From Bacteroidota bacterium (lineage in GTDB: Bacteria; Bacteroidota; Bacteroidia; Sphingobacteriales; Sphingobacteriaceae), in assembly GCA_013288485.1 (NCBI GenBank), contig JABDBW010000018.1, positions 663 through 38,635 on the forward strand: a DNA stretch of 37,973 nt, read 5' to 3'. The notes under the pieces were generated by a model, which was not told the DNA's origin, ran no database searches, and saw only the letters and a list, made by a program, of their open reading frames with translations. The position numbers were made by a program, and so were the translations under genes. The stretch's first letter is position 1, and every line of letters begins with the position of its first letter. Positions 16,229 to 24,423 of this stretch are shown here, piece after piece.

Positions 16229-17632
16229 ATGTTCAATTCTGTATCTAAATATGCCTTGTTAGGTGTTTTTAGCATTTTTTATGCAAGCCAGGCCCGAAGT
16301 CAGCAAAAGGTATTAAGCCTTAAAGAAGCAGAGCAAATTGCGTTGGCGAACTACGGAACAATTAAAGCTAAGGCCAGCCAGCTAAACGCTTCAAAAGCTT
16401 TTTTAAAAGAAACTCATACCGAAGCCCTGCCAGACCTTAATATTTCTTTGCAGCAAGCCTACGGTACGGTTAACGGCTCAAATGGCCCGCTTTTGGGCTA
16501 TCATGGGTTGGCGGTGGCTTCATCGGGGCCGGTGCTGCCCAATCAAAATAGCAATGCCGCCTTTGGCTCTCTATATGTAAGCAATGTAAACTGGGACTTT
16601 TTTGCATTCGGAAAAGCAAAGGAACGGGTTAAAGTGCAAAGCTCCATCGTATCATTGGATGAGACCGATCTGGCGCAAGAGCAATTTCAGCACGAAGTGC
16701 GCGTAGCAAGCACCTATTTAAATTTACTCATAGCCCAGCAGCTAAGCAAGGCGCAGCAGGATAACCTGAACCGCGCGACAGATCTGCAAAGGGTAGTGGT
16801 TGCCCGGGTAAAAAACGGGTTAAACCCCGGCGTGGATTCCGCTTTGGCAAATGCGGAAGTCTCCAACGCCAAAATAGCGTTAACCAATTCACAGCAAGCA
16901 GTACAGGACCAAAGCAGCCAGCTGGCGCAATATTTAGGCATACCACCGCAGGATTTTATATTAGACAGCGCATTTGTAACCAAAACGCCGCCAAAACCCG
17001 ACGCGCAGCCCCTCGTGAATTTTGATGACCATCCCGAATTGCGTTATTTTCGTAACCGGATAGGGGTGAGCGATGAACAGGCCAAATATTTAAGCACATT
17101 CAGTTACCCAACATTTAGCCTGTTTGGTGTTTACCAGGGCAGGGGGTCGGGTTTTAAGGCCGATTATGGCACCAATACAACCGATTACAGCACCGGCTTT
17201 GGCGCGGGCGCCGACCCAACCCGGTTTAATTATTTAATTGGCGCGGCCGTGATATGGAATGTTACCAACCCGTTCAGGGTGAGGTACCAGGTGCAATCGC
17301 AAAAGTTTATTTCCGATCAATACCGGAACGAATATGACGTGGTTGGCCAGCAATTGCGCGATCAGCAATTATTGGCCGAAACACGCATCAACAACGCTTT
17401 AAAGAATTATAAAGAAGCGCCGGTTGAGGTTAAAGCGGCTACCGATGCTTATAACCAAAAATTTGCTTTATATAGAAACGGGCTTTCAAATATTGTTGAT
17501 TTCACCCAAGCGCTATATGTATTGAACCGTGCCGAAGTTGACCGGGATATTGCCTCGAACAACGTTTGGCAGGCGGTTTTGTATAAAGCAGCCGCCACCG
17601 GCGATTTTGGTGTATTTATGAATAATTTTTAA
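16229..17632 (+). CDS. TolC-family outer-membrane efflux channel
   Basis: 467 aa from ATG 16229. The alternative TTG 16205 lies inside the -7 element and adds eight residues ahead of the signal peptide MFNSVSKYALLGVFSIFYAS (cut near ARSQ). The mature protein starts LSLKEAEQIALANYG, the typical beginning of OEP repeats, and the two alpha-helical OEP repeats are rich in Gln/Ala/Asn (for example LLIAQQLSKAQQDNLNRATD and ALANAEVSNAKIALTNSQQA). It forms the outer-membrane duct of the tripartite pump. It is the first gene of the operon, 13 bp before the RND pump gene. Confidence 0.92.
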   Translation: MFNSVSKYALLGVFSIFYASQARSQQKVLSLKEAEQIALANYGTIKAKASQLNASKAFLKETHTEALPDLNISLQQAYGTVNGSNGPLLGYHGLAVASSGPVLPNQNSNAAFGSLYVSNVNWDFFAFGKAKERVKVQSSIVSLDETDLAQEQFQHEVRVASTYLNLLIAQQLSKAQQDNLNRATDLQRVVVARVKNGLNPGVDSALANAEVSNAKIALTNSQQAVQDQSSQLAQYLGIPPQDFILDSAFVTKTPPKPDAQPLVNFDDHPELRYFRNRIGVSDEQAKYLSTFSYPTFSLFGVYQGRGSGFKADYGTNTTDYSTGFGAGADPTRFNYLIGAAVIWNVTNPFRVRYQVQSQKFISDQYRNEYDVVGQQLRDQQLLAETRINNALKNYKEAPVEVKAATDAYNQKFALYRNGLSNIVDFTQALYVLNRAEVDRDIASNNVWQAVLYKAAATGDFGVFMNNF

Positions 17633-17645
17633 CAAAATATAAATA

Positions 17646-20600
17646 ATGGGATTGATAAAAGGCGCACTCAGAAGGCCAATTACCGTACTGGTTTTAGTAG
17701 CGGGGTTGTTCTTCTTTGGTATTGGGGCCATTCGCACCATCAAAATAGATATTTTCCCTAACCTTAACCTGCCCGTAATTTATGTGTCGCATCCGTATGG
17801 CGGTTATACGCCTAACCAGATGGAATCGTACTTTGGTAAGCAATACGTTAACTTATTATTATATGTATCGGGCGTAAAGAGTATAGAAACCCGCAATATA
17901 ACAGGGTTAACACTCATGAAGCTTACTTTTTACGAAGGCACCAACATGGCGCAGGCTGCCGCCGAGGTAACGGCCTACACCAACAGGGCGCAGGCAAACT
18001 TTCCGCCCGGTTCGCAGCCGCCTTTTATTTTAAGGTTCGATGCTTCTACCTTGCCCGTTGGGCAACTGGTATTAACCAGTCCAACAAAAACCAATAACGA
18101 ACTGCTTGACCTCGCCAACATATACATCCGGTCTTCATTTACCTCTATACCCGGCCTGGTTGCCCCGGCGCCGTTTGGGGGTAATCAACGCAGTATTTTA
18201 ATTAAAGTAGACCCGGAACTGCTACGCGCGCATAATTTAACGCCCGACCAAATAGTTACCGCCCTGCGCGATAATAACCAGAATACGCCCGCGGGTAACG
18301 TGCGCATAGGCGATTATAATTACCTGGCCCCTGCTAATACCAGCATGAAGCAGGTTAAGGATTTTGGAGATATAGCTATATATAAAAACGGCATACAAAC
18401 GGTGTTTTTAAAGGATGTCGCGACTGTAGAGGATGGCGCTGATATTACCACCAGCTACGCGCTTATTAACGGCAAGCGCTCGGTTTACCTGCCCATAACC
18501 AAATCGGCTGATGCCTCAACGTGGGATGTGGTACAGGGCCTTAAAAAAGCTATACCCCGTTTCCAGGCCCTGATGCCCGAAGATGTGAAACTATCCTATG
18601 TGTTCGATCAATCGGTATATGTTATTAACGCGGTAAAAAGTTTGGCCGAGGAGGGGGCAATAGGCGCTGTGCTTACCGGTTTAATGGTGCTTTTATTTTT
18701 GGGCGACAGGCGCGGCGCGCTCATTGTTATATTAACTATACCTACTTCTATTATATCGGGCATATTTTTCCTGTCGCTGTTTCATCAAACCATAAATATC
18801 ATGACGCTGAGCGGGCTTTCGCTGGCTATAGGTATCCTGGTCGATGAATCAACAGTTACCATCGAGAATATTCACCAGCATTTTGATATGGGCAAACCTA
18901 AGGCTTTGGCTATATGGGATGCCTGTAAAGAAATTGCGTTCCCCAAGCTGCTTATTTTGTTTTGTATACTGGCGGTGTTCGCGCCGGCCTTTACCATGAA
19001 GGGCATCCCGGGCGCATTGTTCCTGCCTTTGGCGTTGGCTATTGGTTTTTCCATGGTCACTTCATACCTGCTTGCTCAAACCTTTGTGCCGGTTATGGCC
19101 AACTGGATAATGAAAAATGAGCATGAGGATAAAAGTCACCCCGATGGTTTCGCATTGGATGATGAAGGCGACGCGTGGGAACAAAAAGAACTCGCCATAA
19201 AAAATGCTACCCAAAAGGATAAAAGCAAGTTAACCCGGTTTGATAAATTCAGGCTTCGCTTTTTACTTTTAATGGATAGGATGATGCCTAACCGCAAGAT
19301 CATTGTATCGCTTTATGCCATTGCGGCTTGTGGTTTGGCGTTCCTGCTGTTAAACACAATAGGGCGCGATGTATTGCCAAAAGTAAATTCGGGCACGTTC
19401 CAGGTTCGGCTGCGGGCGGCGGATGGCACACGTTTGGAGCGCACCGAAGCTATTACCCTTAAAGCTCTGCATATATTGAACGACCTGGTGGGCAAACAAA
19501 ACATTGAAGTTACGTCTTCACTGGTTGGGCAACATCCCGGACAATTTTCAACCAGCCCAATTTATTTATTTATGGCAGGCCCGCAGGAGGCCGTAATGCA
19601 GGTAAATTTAAAGGAAGACTATAAAGTTGACCTGGATGAACTGAAAGAACGCTTCCGTGCCGAAATGCATAAGCAGTTGCCTGAAATATTGCTCTCTTTC
19701 GAGCCTATTGAGCTTACTGATAAAATTTTGAGCCAGGGATCGCCAACGCCTGTTGAAATTGCTATATCAAGCAAAAACAAGGCACAAAATGTGGCATTCG
19801 CTTTTAAGGTATTGGATAAATTAAAAAAAATACCCTACCTGCGCGATGCGCAGATCGGCCAGTCGTTTAAATATCCTACCCTGAATATTGATATCGACAG
19901 GCAGCGTGCGGCCCAGTTGGGGGTAAGTTTAAATGATATATCCCGGTCGCTGGTTGCTTCTACCTCATCATCCCGGTACACCGAAAAAGTTGTATGGTTG
20001 GATGAAAAAGTTGGCTTAAGCTACGCCGTGCAGGTAGAAGTGCCCGAATACCAGATGGCCAGTATAAATGATATTCGTGAAATACCCGTGTTAAGCAACC
20101 AGTCCCGGCCGGTATTAAGCGATGTGGCCAACATAACCACCGGCACCACCTATGGCGAAGATGATGATATAGGCGCAATACCCATGCTATCGGTAACCGC
20201 TAATTTGAATAATAAAGACCTGGGCACAGCTACTGATGATGTGCAGAAAGCAATTAATTCATTGGGTAAATTGCCGCGGGGCTTAACCGTTGAGCTACGG
20301 GGCTTAAGCTCTACGTTAACTGATACGCTTGATAGTTTGCAAACGGGGTTACTGGTAGCGGTTATAGTGATATTTTTAATGCTGGCCGCTAATTTTCAAT
20401 CGTTCAAAATGTCGTTCGTGGTATTATCAACAGTTCCGGCGGTATTGTTTGGTTCGCTGTTTTTAGTAAAGCTAACCGGTGCCACGTTAAACCTGCAATC
20501 GTATATGGGCATGATCATGTCGGTAGGGGTATCCATATCAAACGCGGTATTATTAATAACAAATGCCGAGGAGTTGCGCAAGCATAACGGCGATGCCCTT

Positions 20601-20891
20601 AAATCGGCCCGCGAAGCGGTTGCCCTGCGTTTGAGGCCCGTTTTAATGACCAGCCTGGCCATGATAGTAGGCATGATCCCTATGGCATCAGGAATAGGCG
20701 AGGGGGGCGACCAAACCTCGCCGCTTGGCCGCGCGGTTATTGGCGGCTTATTTGCCTCAACCTTTGCTGCCCTGCTCATATTACCGCTGGTTTTTGCCTG
20801 GGTACAGGGCAATGCCACCACCGATTCTGTTTCATTAGACCCTGAAGATAAAGAAAGTAAATTTTATGTCCCACAGCACCATCATGAATAG
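17646..20891 (+). CDS. RND efflux pump, inner-membrane permease
   Basis: 1081 aa, the length of AcrB/CusA-type pumps. One membrane segment near residues 13-30 is followed by a large periplasmic porter domain, segments around 335-540 and a second such set from about 890. The proton relay region reads GILVDESTVTIENIHQH (Asp400, Glu401): the second Asp of AcrB is Glu. At the site of AcrB Lys940 the motif is VGVSISNAVLL with Ser965 in place of Lys. These changes fit a separate subfamily of Bacteroidota RND pumps, not an inactive gene. The substrate is unknown. It uses the proton gradient with the TolC and adaptor proteins encoded on either side; the stop overlaps the adaptor gene. Confidence 0.94.
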   Translation: MGLIKGALRRPITVLVLVAGLFFFGIGAIRTIKIDIFPNLNLPVIYVSHPYGGYTPNQMESYFGKQYVNLLLYVSGVKSIETRNITGLTLMKLTFYEGTNMAQAAAEVTAYTNRAQANFPPGSQPPFILRFDASTLPVGQLVLTSPTKTNNELLDLANIYIRSSFTSIPGLVAPAPFGGNQRSILIKVDPELLRAHNLTPDQIVTALRDNNQNTPAGNVRIGDYNYLAPANTSMKQVKDFGDIAIYKNGIQTVFLKDVATVEDGADITTSYALINGKRSVYLPITKSADASTWDVVQGLKKAIPRFQALMPEDVKLSYVFDQSVYVINAVKSLAEEGAIGAVLTGLMVLLFLGDRRGALIVILTIPTSIISGIFFLSLFHQTINIMTLSGLSLAIGILVDESTVTIENIHQHFDMGKPKALAIWDACKEIAFPKLLILFCILAVFAPAFTMKGIPGALFLPLALAIGFSMVTSYLLAQTFVPVMANWIMKNEHEDKSHPDGFALDDEGDAWEQKELAIKNATQKDKSKLTRFDKFRLRFLLLMDRMMPNRKIIVSLYAIAACGLAFLLLNTIGRDVLPKVNSGTFQVRLRAADGTRLERTEAITLKALHILNDLVGKQNIEVTSSLVGQHPGQFSTSPIYLFMAGPQEAVMQVNLKEDYKVDLDELKERFRAEMHKQLPEILLSFEPIELTDKILSQGSPTPVEIAISSKNKAQNVAFAFKVLDKLKKIPYLRDAQIGQSFKYPTLNIDIDRQRAAQLGVSLNDISRSLVASTSSSRYTEKVVWLDEKVGLSYAVQVEVPEYQMASINDIREIPVLSNQSRPVLSDVANITTGTTYGEDDDIGAIPMLSVTANLNNKDLGTATDDVQKAINSLGKLPRGLTVELRGLSSTLTDTLDSLQTGLLVAVIVIFLMLAANFQSFKMSFVVLSTVPAVLFGSLFLVKLTGATLNLQSYMGMIMSVGVSISNAVLLITNAEELRKHNGDALKSAREAVALRLRPVLMTSLAMIVGMIPMASGIGEGGDQTSPLGRAVIGGLFASTFAALLILPLVFAWVQGNATTDSVSLDPEDKESKFYVPQHHHE

Positions 20892-22014
20892 TCGTAAAAA
20901 CAGACCGATCACTGCGTTAGCCGTTCTGGCTATCAGCATCAACTTATTACTGGGTGCCTGTCATTCGGATGATAAAGCAAACCTGGCAGCCGATCAGCAA
21001 GAGCAGCAGCAAAACGCTGTTGATGTTCCTGCGGTTAGTGTCGCGCCGGTAGAAAAAGGCAAGTTAAGTTCAACCATTGCCGTACCGGGCGAGCTATTGC
21101 CCTATCAGCAGGTTGACCTGTATGCCAAGATAAACAGCTATGTAAAAAAATTATTTGTTGATATTGGCTCGCAGGTGCACCAGGGGCAACTGCTGGTAAG
21201 TTTAGAAGCGCCCGAGATAAACCTGCAGCTAACAGGCGCGCAATCAAGAATAAAACAACAGGAGGCCATTTATTCGGCCAGTAAAGCTACTTACGACCGT
21301 TTATTGAACACCAGCAAAACCCCCGGAACAATTTCGCAGAACGACCTGGAGCAGGCCGAAGCAAAAAAGAATGCCGATAAGGGCAATGTTGATGCTGCTA
21401 ATTCGGCCTATAAAGAAGTAATTGCAAACCTAAATTATTTAGAAATAAGGGCGCCGTTTGATGGGGTGATAACCACGCGCAACGTAAATTTGGGCGCTTA
21501 TGTTGGTCCCGGAGGTAAAAATGCCGACCCTATGTTTGTATTGCAGGACCAAAACAGGCTGCGTTTAGTGGTATCGGTACCCGAAAGCTATACCGGCGGG
21601 TTAAGCAATAACAGCGAAGTCACTTTTACTGTGCGCGAACTACCCGGCCAGCAATTTACTGCTAAAATTGCCCGTTTAGCCGGTGCTATTGACGATAAAT
21701 TACGCTCGGAGCGGGTAGAGATAGACGTTTATAATAAAAGCAAAAAACTGCTCCCGCACATGTATGCCGACGTGAATGTGCCCTTACCATCGCACGACAG
21801 TACGCTTATCGTACCTAAAAGCGCCGTAGTAACATCAACCGAAAAGGTATTTGTTGTTAAGGTTGTTGATCACCATGCTGTATGGGTGGATGTAAAGAAA
21901 GGCTTTCAGTCGGGCGATAAAATGGAAGTTTACGGCAACCTGAAACCCGGCGACCAGGTAGTTAAAAACGCTACTGATGAAATACGAGACGGGCAACAGG
22001 TTAAGGATAATTAA
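20866..22014 (+). CDS. RND efflux periplasmic adaptor (membrane fusion) lipoprotein
   Basis: 382 aa from ATG 20866, which overlaps the RND gene by 26 bp; an ATG at 20884 (8-bp overlap, MNSRKNRP) is equally possible and gives a more usual signal. The lipobox is LLLGAC, so the mature protein is lipid-anchored. Barrel-sandwich halves are at VPGELLPYQQVDLYAKINSY and LEIRAPFDGVITTRNVNLG, separated by a helical hairpin (about residues 120-190), followed by beta-barrel and membrane-proximal domains ending EIRDGQQVKDN. It bridges the RND pump and the TolC channel. Placing the adaptor last in the operon is less common than adaptor-pump-channel. Confidence 0.92.
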   Translation: MSHSTIMNSRKNRPITALAVLAISINLLLGACHSDDKANLAADQQEQQQNAVDVPAVSVAPVEKGKLSSTIAVPGELLPYQQVDLYAKINSYVKKLFVDIGSQVHQGQLLVSLEAPEINLQLTGAQSRIKQQEAIYSASKATYDRLLNTSKTPGTISQNDLEQAEAKKNADKGNVDAANSAYKEVIANLNYLEIRAPFDGVITTRNVNLGAYVGPGGKNADPMFVLQDQNRLRLVVSVPESYTGGLSNNSEVTFTVRELPGQQFTAKIARLAGAIDDKLRSERVEIDVYNKSKKLLPHMYADVNVPLPSHDSTLIVPKSAVVTSTEKVFVVKVVDHHAVWVDVKKGFQSGDKMEVYGNLKPGDQVVKNATDEIRDGQQVKDN

Positions 22015-22026
22015 ACCCGGCGGGGG

Positions 22027-22100
22027 TGTCATGCTGAGCTCCGTCGAAGCATGGGCGTAAAGGCCCTCGCACATAGTCTTCGACGGGGCTCAGACTGACA
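22027..22100. repeat. Inverted repeat TGTCATGCTGAGCTCCGTCG family at a convergent gene junction
   Basis: TGTCATGCTGAGCTCCGTCG (from 22027) is matched by CTTCGACGGGGCTCAGACTG (from 22078) with few mismatches over about 23 nt. It lies between the stop codons of the convergent adaptor and serine hydrolase genes and may act as a two-way terminator. Confidence 0.75.
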
Positions 22101-22134
22101 ACGCTCTTTTGTTCGAAATGACATTTTTCTTTTC

Positions 22135-23586
22135 TTATTGCAACGTAATCAAAAGCCTTTTACCCAACTCATCGGTGCTTGCAGCCGCGTTGGATAGTAT
22201 AATTACAGCAACATTCCTTTTGGCATTAAAGGCAAGAAAACTGCTGCTGCCATAGGTGCCGCCATTATGGAAAATATAATCTACCCCGTTTACGGTTATA
22301 ATATGCCAGGCCAGCGCAACTTTAGTGTCGCCGTCGAGGGTTATTTTGTGCGTTAATTCAAATGCTTTTGCGAGTTTAGTATTGCCCGGGGTAATATTTG
22401 ATTCTGCATACATCATCAGGTCGTTCACAGTCGATCGGAGCGAGCCACAGGGAGCAAATACGTCAAAATCCCAGGCCGGGGTTTGGTCGCCTGCGTCATC
22501 ATAAACAGTTGTAAAGCGCGTAGCAATCATCGGGTATAAATGCTGCATCGTACTTTTCATTTGTAAAGGGGCGCAAATAATTTCTGAAACCATTTGTTCA
22601 AAAGTTTTATGGCTCACCTGCTCTAAAATAGTACCCAATAAGCCGACCGCAAGGTTTGAATAATCATATTTTTCGCCGGGTTTGCTGTTCAAAGTGCAAT
22701 TTTTGAGGTAAGCATATAGCAATTGCTTTGTATAGTTTTTATAGGGATTTAGCTTATCATAAGGATTTTGTGCCGAAAAATTATCAGGCAGACTTGCCAA
22801 GCCCGAGGTATGGTTGCTTAAGTTAAGTAAGGTAATGTTTTGAAGCGCCGGGTTACGCACTACCGAATCGGGCAAATACATCGTTACGGGATCGGTTAAA
22901 CGCAACCTGCCCTCATTAACATAATAAGCTAATAGGGTAGAGGTAAATGTTTTGGTGATAGACCCGATCTCGAACAGGGTGCCGGCAGTGGGCAAATGCT
23001 GATTGCCCTTTTTTGTTTCGCCGTAGTTATAGGTATTAACCTTGCCATCTTTAATTATGCCGATGCTTAAACCAACCGTATTTGATTTTTGTATATAGTT
23101 ACGCGCCGCGGAATCAACTTTCTTATCTATTGCAGTTATTAAAGGATTTGACGACGCGACAAGCGCGGGCTTATCAAAAGGCTCTATTTTAAACGGCTGA
23201 AATAAAAATAGCTCTATTTTATCGTTCTGGTCCAAATTCATAAGCAGTTGCATGGTTACCGCTTCAAATTGTATTTTGTAGGTAGCTGTTTTATTATTCA
23301 CAAAACTTAAAAGCGAGTCTTTTTTTATTTCGCCCAAGGGGAAAAGATTATTGAAGCAAATATCCCTGAATGCGCCCTGGGTTATGGCTTTTTTAAAATT
23401 AACGCCCGTAAGCGCGTAAATGGCATCAGCATCCTTTGTTTTGAAATATTTTTTAACCAGTGTTAAAACTGAATCTGTTTTTTTAAGCTGCATGTTTTGG
23501 GCATAGGTGTTTAATGATAGTAAACTTACAAGCAGGGTTATTAATATTTTAAAACATACGGTTCTCCTAATAAATAAAGCTGGCAT
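22135..23586 (-). CDS. Serine hydrolase, beta-lactamase class C / DD-peptidase-like (PF00144)
   Basis: 483 aa with a signal peptide (hydrophobic core about 13-26, NTYAQ cleavage near residue 30). An N-terminal region of about 120 residues (35-135) resembles the DUF3887-type alpha/beta domain that often precedes this catalytic domain. The beta-lactamase fold follows: nucleophile motif Ser209-Ile-Thr-Lys212, Tyr309-Ser-Asn311, and HNGGTYG near the C-terminus in place of KTG. It is exported, probably periplasmic. It could be an esterase, a D-amino-acid peptidase or a weak beta-lactamase; resistance cannot be inferred. The upstream spacer of 837 bp is mostly repeats. Confidence 0.9.
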   Translation of the reverse strand: MPALFIRRTVCFKILITLLVSLLSLNTYAQNMQLKKTDSVLTLVKKYFKTKDADAIYALTGVNFKKAITQGAFRDICFNNLFPLGEIKKDSLLSFVNNKTATYKIQFEAVTMQLLMNLDQNDKIELFLFQPFKIEPFDKPALVASSNPLITAIDKKVDSAARNYIQKSNTVGLSIGIIKDGKVNTYNYGETKKGNQHLPTAGTLFEIGSITKTFTSTLLAYYVNEGRLRLTDPVTMYLPDSVVRNPALQNITLLNLSNHTSGLASLPDNFSAQNPYDKLNPYKNYTKQLLYAYLKNCTLNSKPGEKYDYSNLAVGLLGTILEQVSHKTFEQMVSEIICAPLQMKSTMQHLYPMIATRFTTVYDDAGDQTPAWDFDVFAPCGSLRSTVNDLMMYAESNITPGNTKLAKAFELTHKITLDGDTKVALAWHIITVNGVDYIFHNGGTYGSSSFLAFNAKRNVAVIILSNAAASTDELGKRLLITLQ

Positions 23587-23741
23587 AATGTTTAATGTTC
23601 TTGTTCTGTAACGGACAATTCTTCTAAAGGTATATATCCTTGCTATTTTAATGGCGAAGATACACGATTACGGGTGTTCGGAAGATTTATAAACACTGAC
23701 TAACGCTATCTTAAACCAGCACGACATTTAGGATGTGCCAC

Positions 23742-23923
23742 GAGTCCAAAAGGACTCCTTCGAAGAGGCGTAGCCTCGGATAATATTGTAACAACGGATT
23801 TTAATCCGTTGAGCCGACAAACCGAATAAATAAAAAAACCATAGGTTCGGCCAATATAAATATGGGTCGTGCCTATGGCACTCGTTATTGAGTGTGGGGT
23901 GGTCGCCGGGTTAAAACCCGGCG
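23742..23923. repeat. Cluster of four small palindromic hairpins
   Basis: In order: GAGTCC-AAAA-GGACTC (23742-23757), GAGGC-GTA-GCCTC (23765-23777), CAACGGATT-TT-AATCCGTTG (23792-23811) and CGCCGGGTT-AA-AACCCGGCG (23904-23923). Each has perfect arms. The arrangement suggests a mosaic REP-like element, of the kind that RAYT transposases mobilise elsewhere; no transposase gene is present here. Confidence 0.7.
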
Positions 23924-23994
23924 TTATAAGATTTGTCGAGCCGATGTCTCTTAAAACAAAAATGGCGGCTGTTAGTCCGGATTTGCAATTAAGA

Positions 23995-24169
23995 GTGTTC
24001 GAAAAATGCCGTACAAGTGCAATTTGTCATTCTGAACGTAGTGAAGAATCTTATATAATTGATAGGACTGCGCCAGACTAATTATGCGTTCGTATCGCGT
24101 GTATAAGATTCTTCACTACGTTCAGAATGACAAAAGAGATAATTAATGGATTTTTTATCTTTCGAACAC
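23995..24169. repeat. Nested inverted repeats: outer GTGTTCGAAA, inner 33-nt arms
   Basis: The inner arms at 24023-24055 and 24102-24134 are perfect 33-nt reverse complements starting TTTGTCATTCTGAACGTAGT. The outer 10-nt arms GTGTTCGAAA (23995-24004) and TTTCGAACAC (24160-24169) enclose them. The layout looks like a small non-coding mobile repeat of about 175 bp. Confidence 0.75.
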
Positions 24170-24196
24170 CGCTGTCTCAAAAGGCGCAACCTCCTT

Positions 24197-24401
24197 TGTT
24201 TCATGCTATCAAAATAAGCTAATTTATAATTATTTGAATATCAATATAATAATGTAAAATTACACCTAAAAATACTGACGAATACGTTGTTACATCTTGT
24301 TTCATTCTGTTTCACTCCATTTTTATAAAGTGTTATTTTTCAATTTGTTAAGTCAAAATCTTGTTTCACGTGTTTCATCTGTTTCACACACGCGTGAAAC
24401 A
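24197..24401. repeat. Array of TGTTTCA heptamers
   Basis: TGTTTCA occurs at 24197, 24298, 24308, 24362, 24371 and 24380 on the plus strand, and as TGAAACA at 24395. Four neighbouring pairs are 9-10 nt or one small palindrome apart, close to one helical turn. It could be a protein-binding array or a simple expanded repeat. Confidence 0.6.
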
Positions 24402-24419
24402 TCCCGATAGCTATCGGGA
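24402..24419. repeat. Perfect palindrome TCCCGATAGCTATCGGGA
   Basis: An 18-bp perfect palindrome lying 4 nt beyond the GH13 stop codon on the minus strand. A related palindrome is found upstream of tyrS (31373-31390). It may protect or end the GH13 transcript. Confidence 0.7.
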
Positions 24420-24423
24420 CACA

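Larger units (their letters stand above)
23587..24423. other. 837-bp spacer without genes, made largely of repeats
   Basis: I see no credible coding frame. A frame at 23869-24081 is formed across palindromes and is rejected. The stretch holds palindromic hairpins (23742-23923), a nested inverted repeat (23995-24169), an AT-rich tract (24215-24290), an array of TGTTTCA words (24197-24401) and a perfect palindrome next to the GH13 stop (24402-24419). Each is listed separately. Confidence 0.7.

Noticed and set aside
23869-24081. 70-aa frame in the repeat-rich spacer
   Set aside because: It runs through the palindrome CGCCGGGTTAAAACCCGGCG and one arm of the inverted repeat 24023-24134, so it is a by-product of repeats.
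24197-24401. CRISPR array
   Set aside because: The repeated unit is only 7 nt, spacers are absent or irregular, and no cas gene is present.
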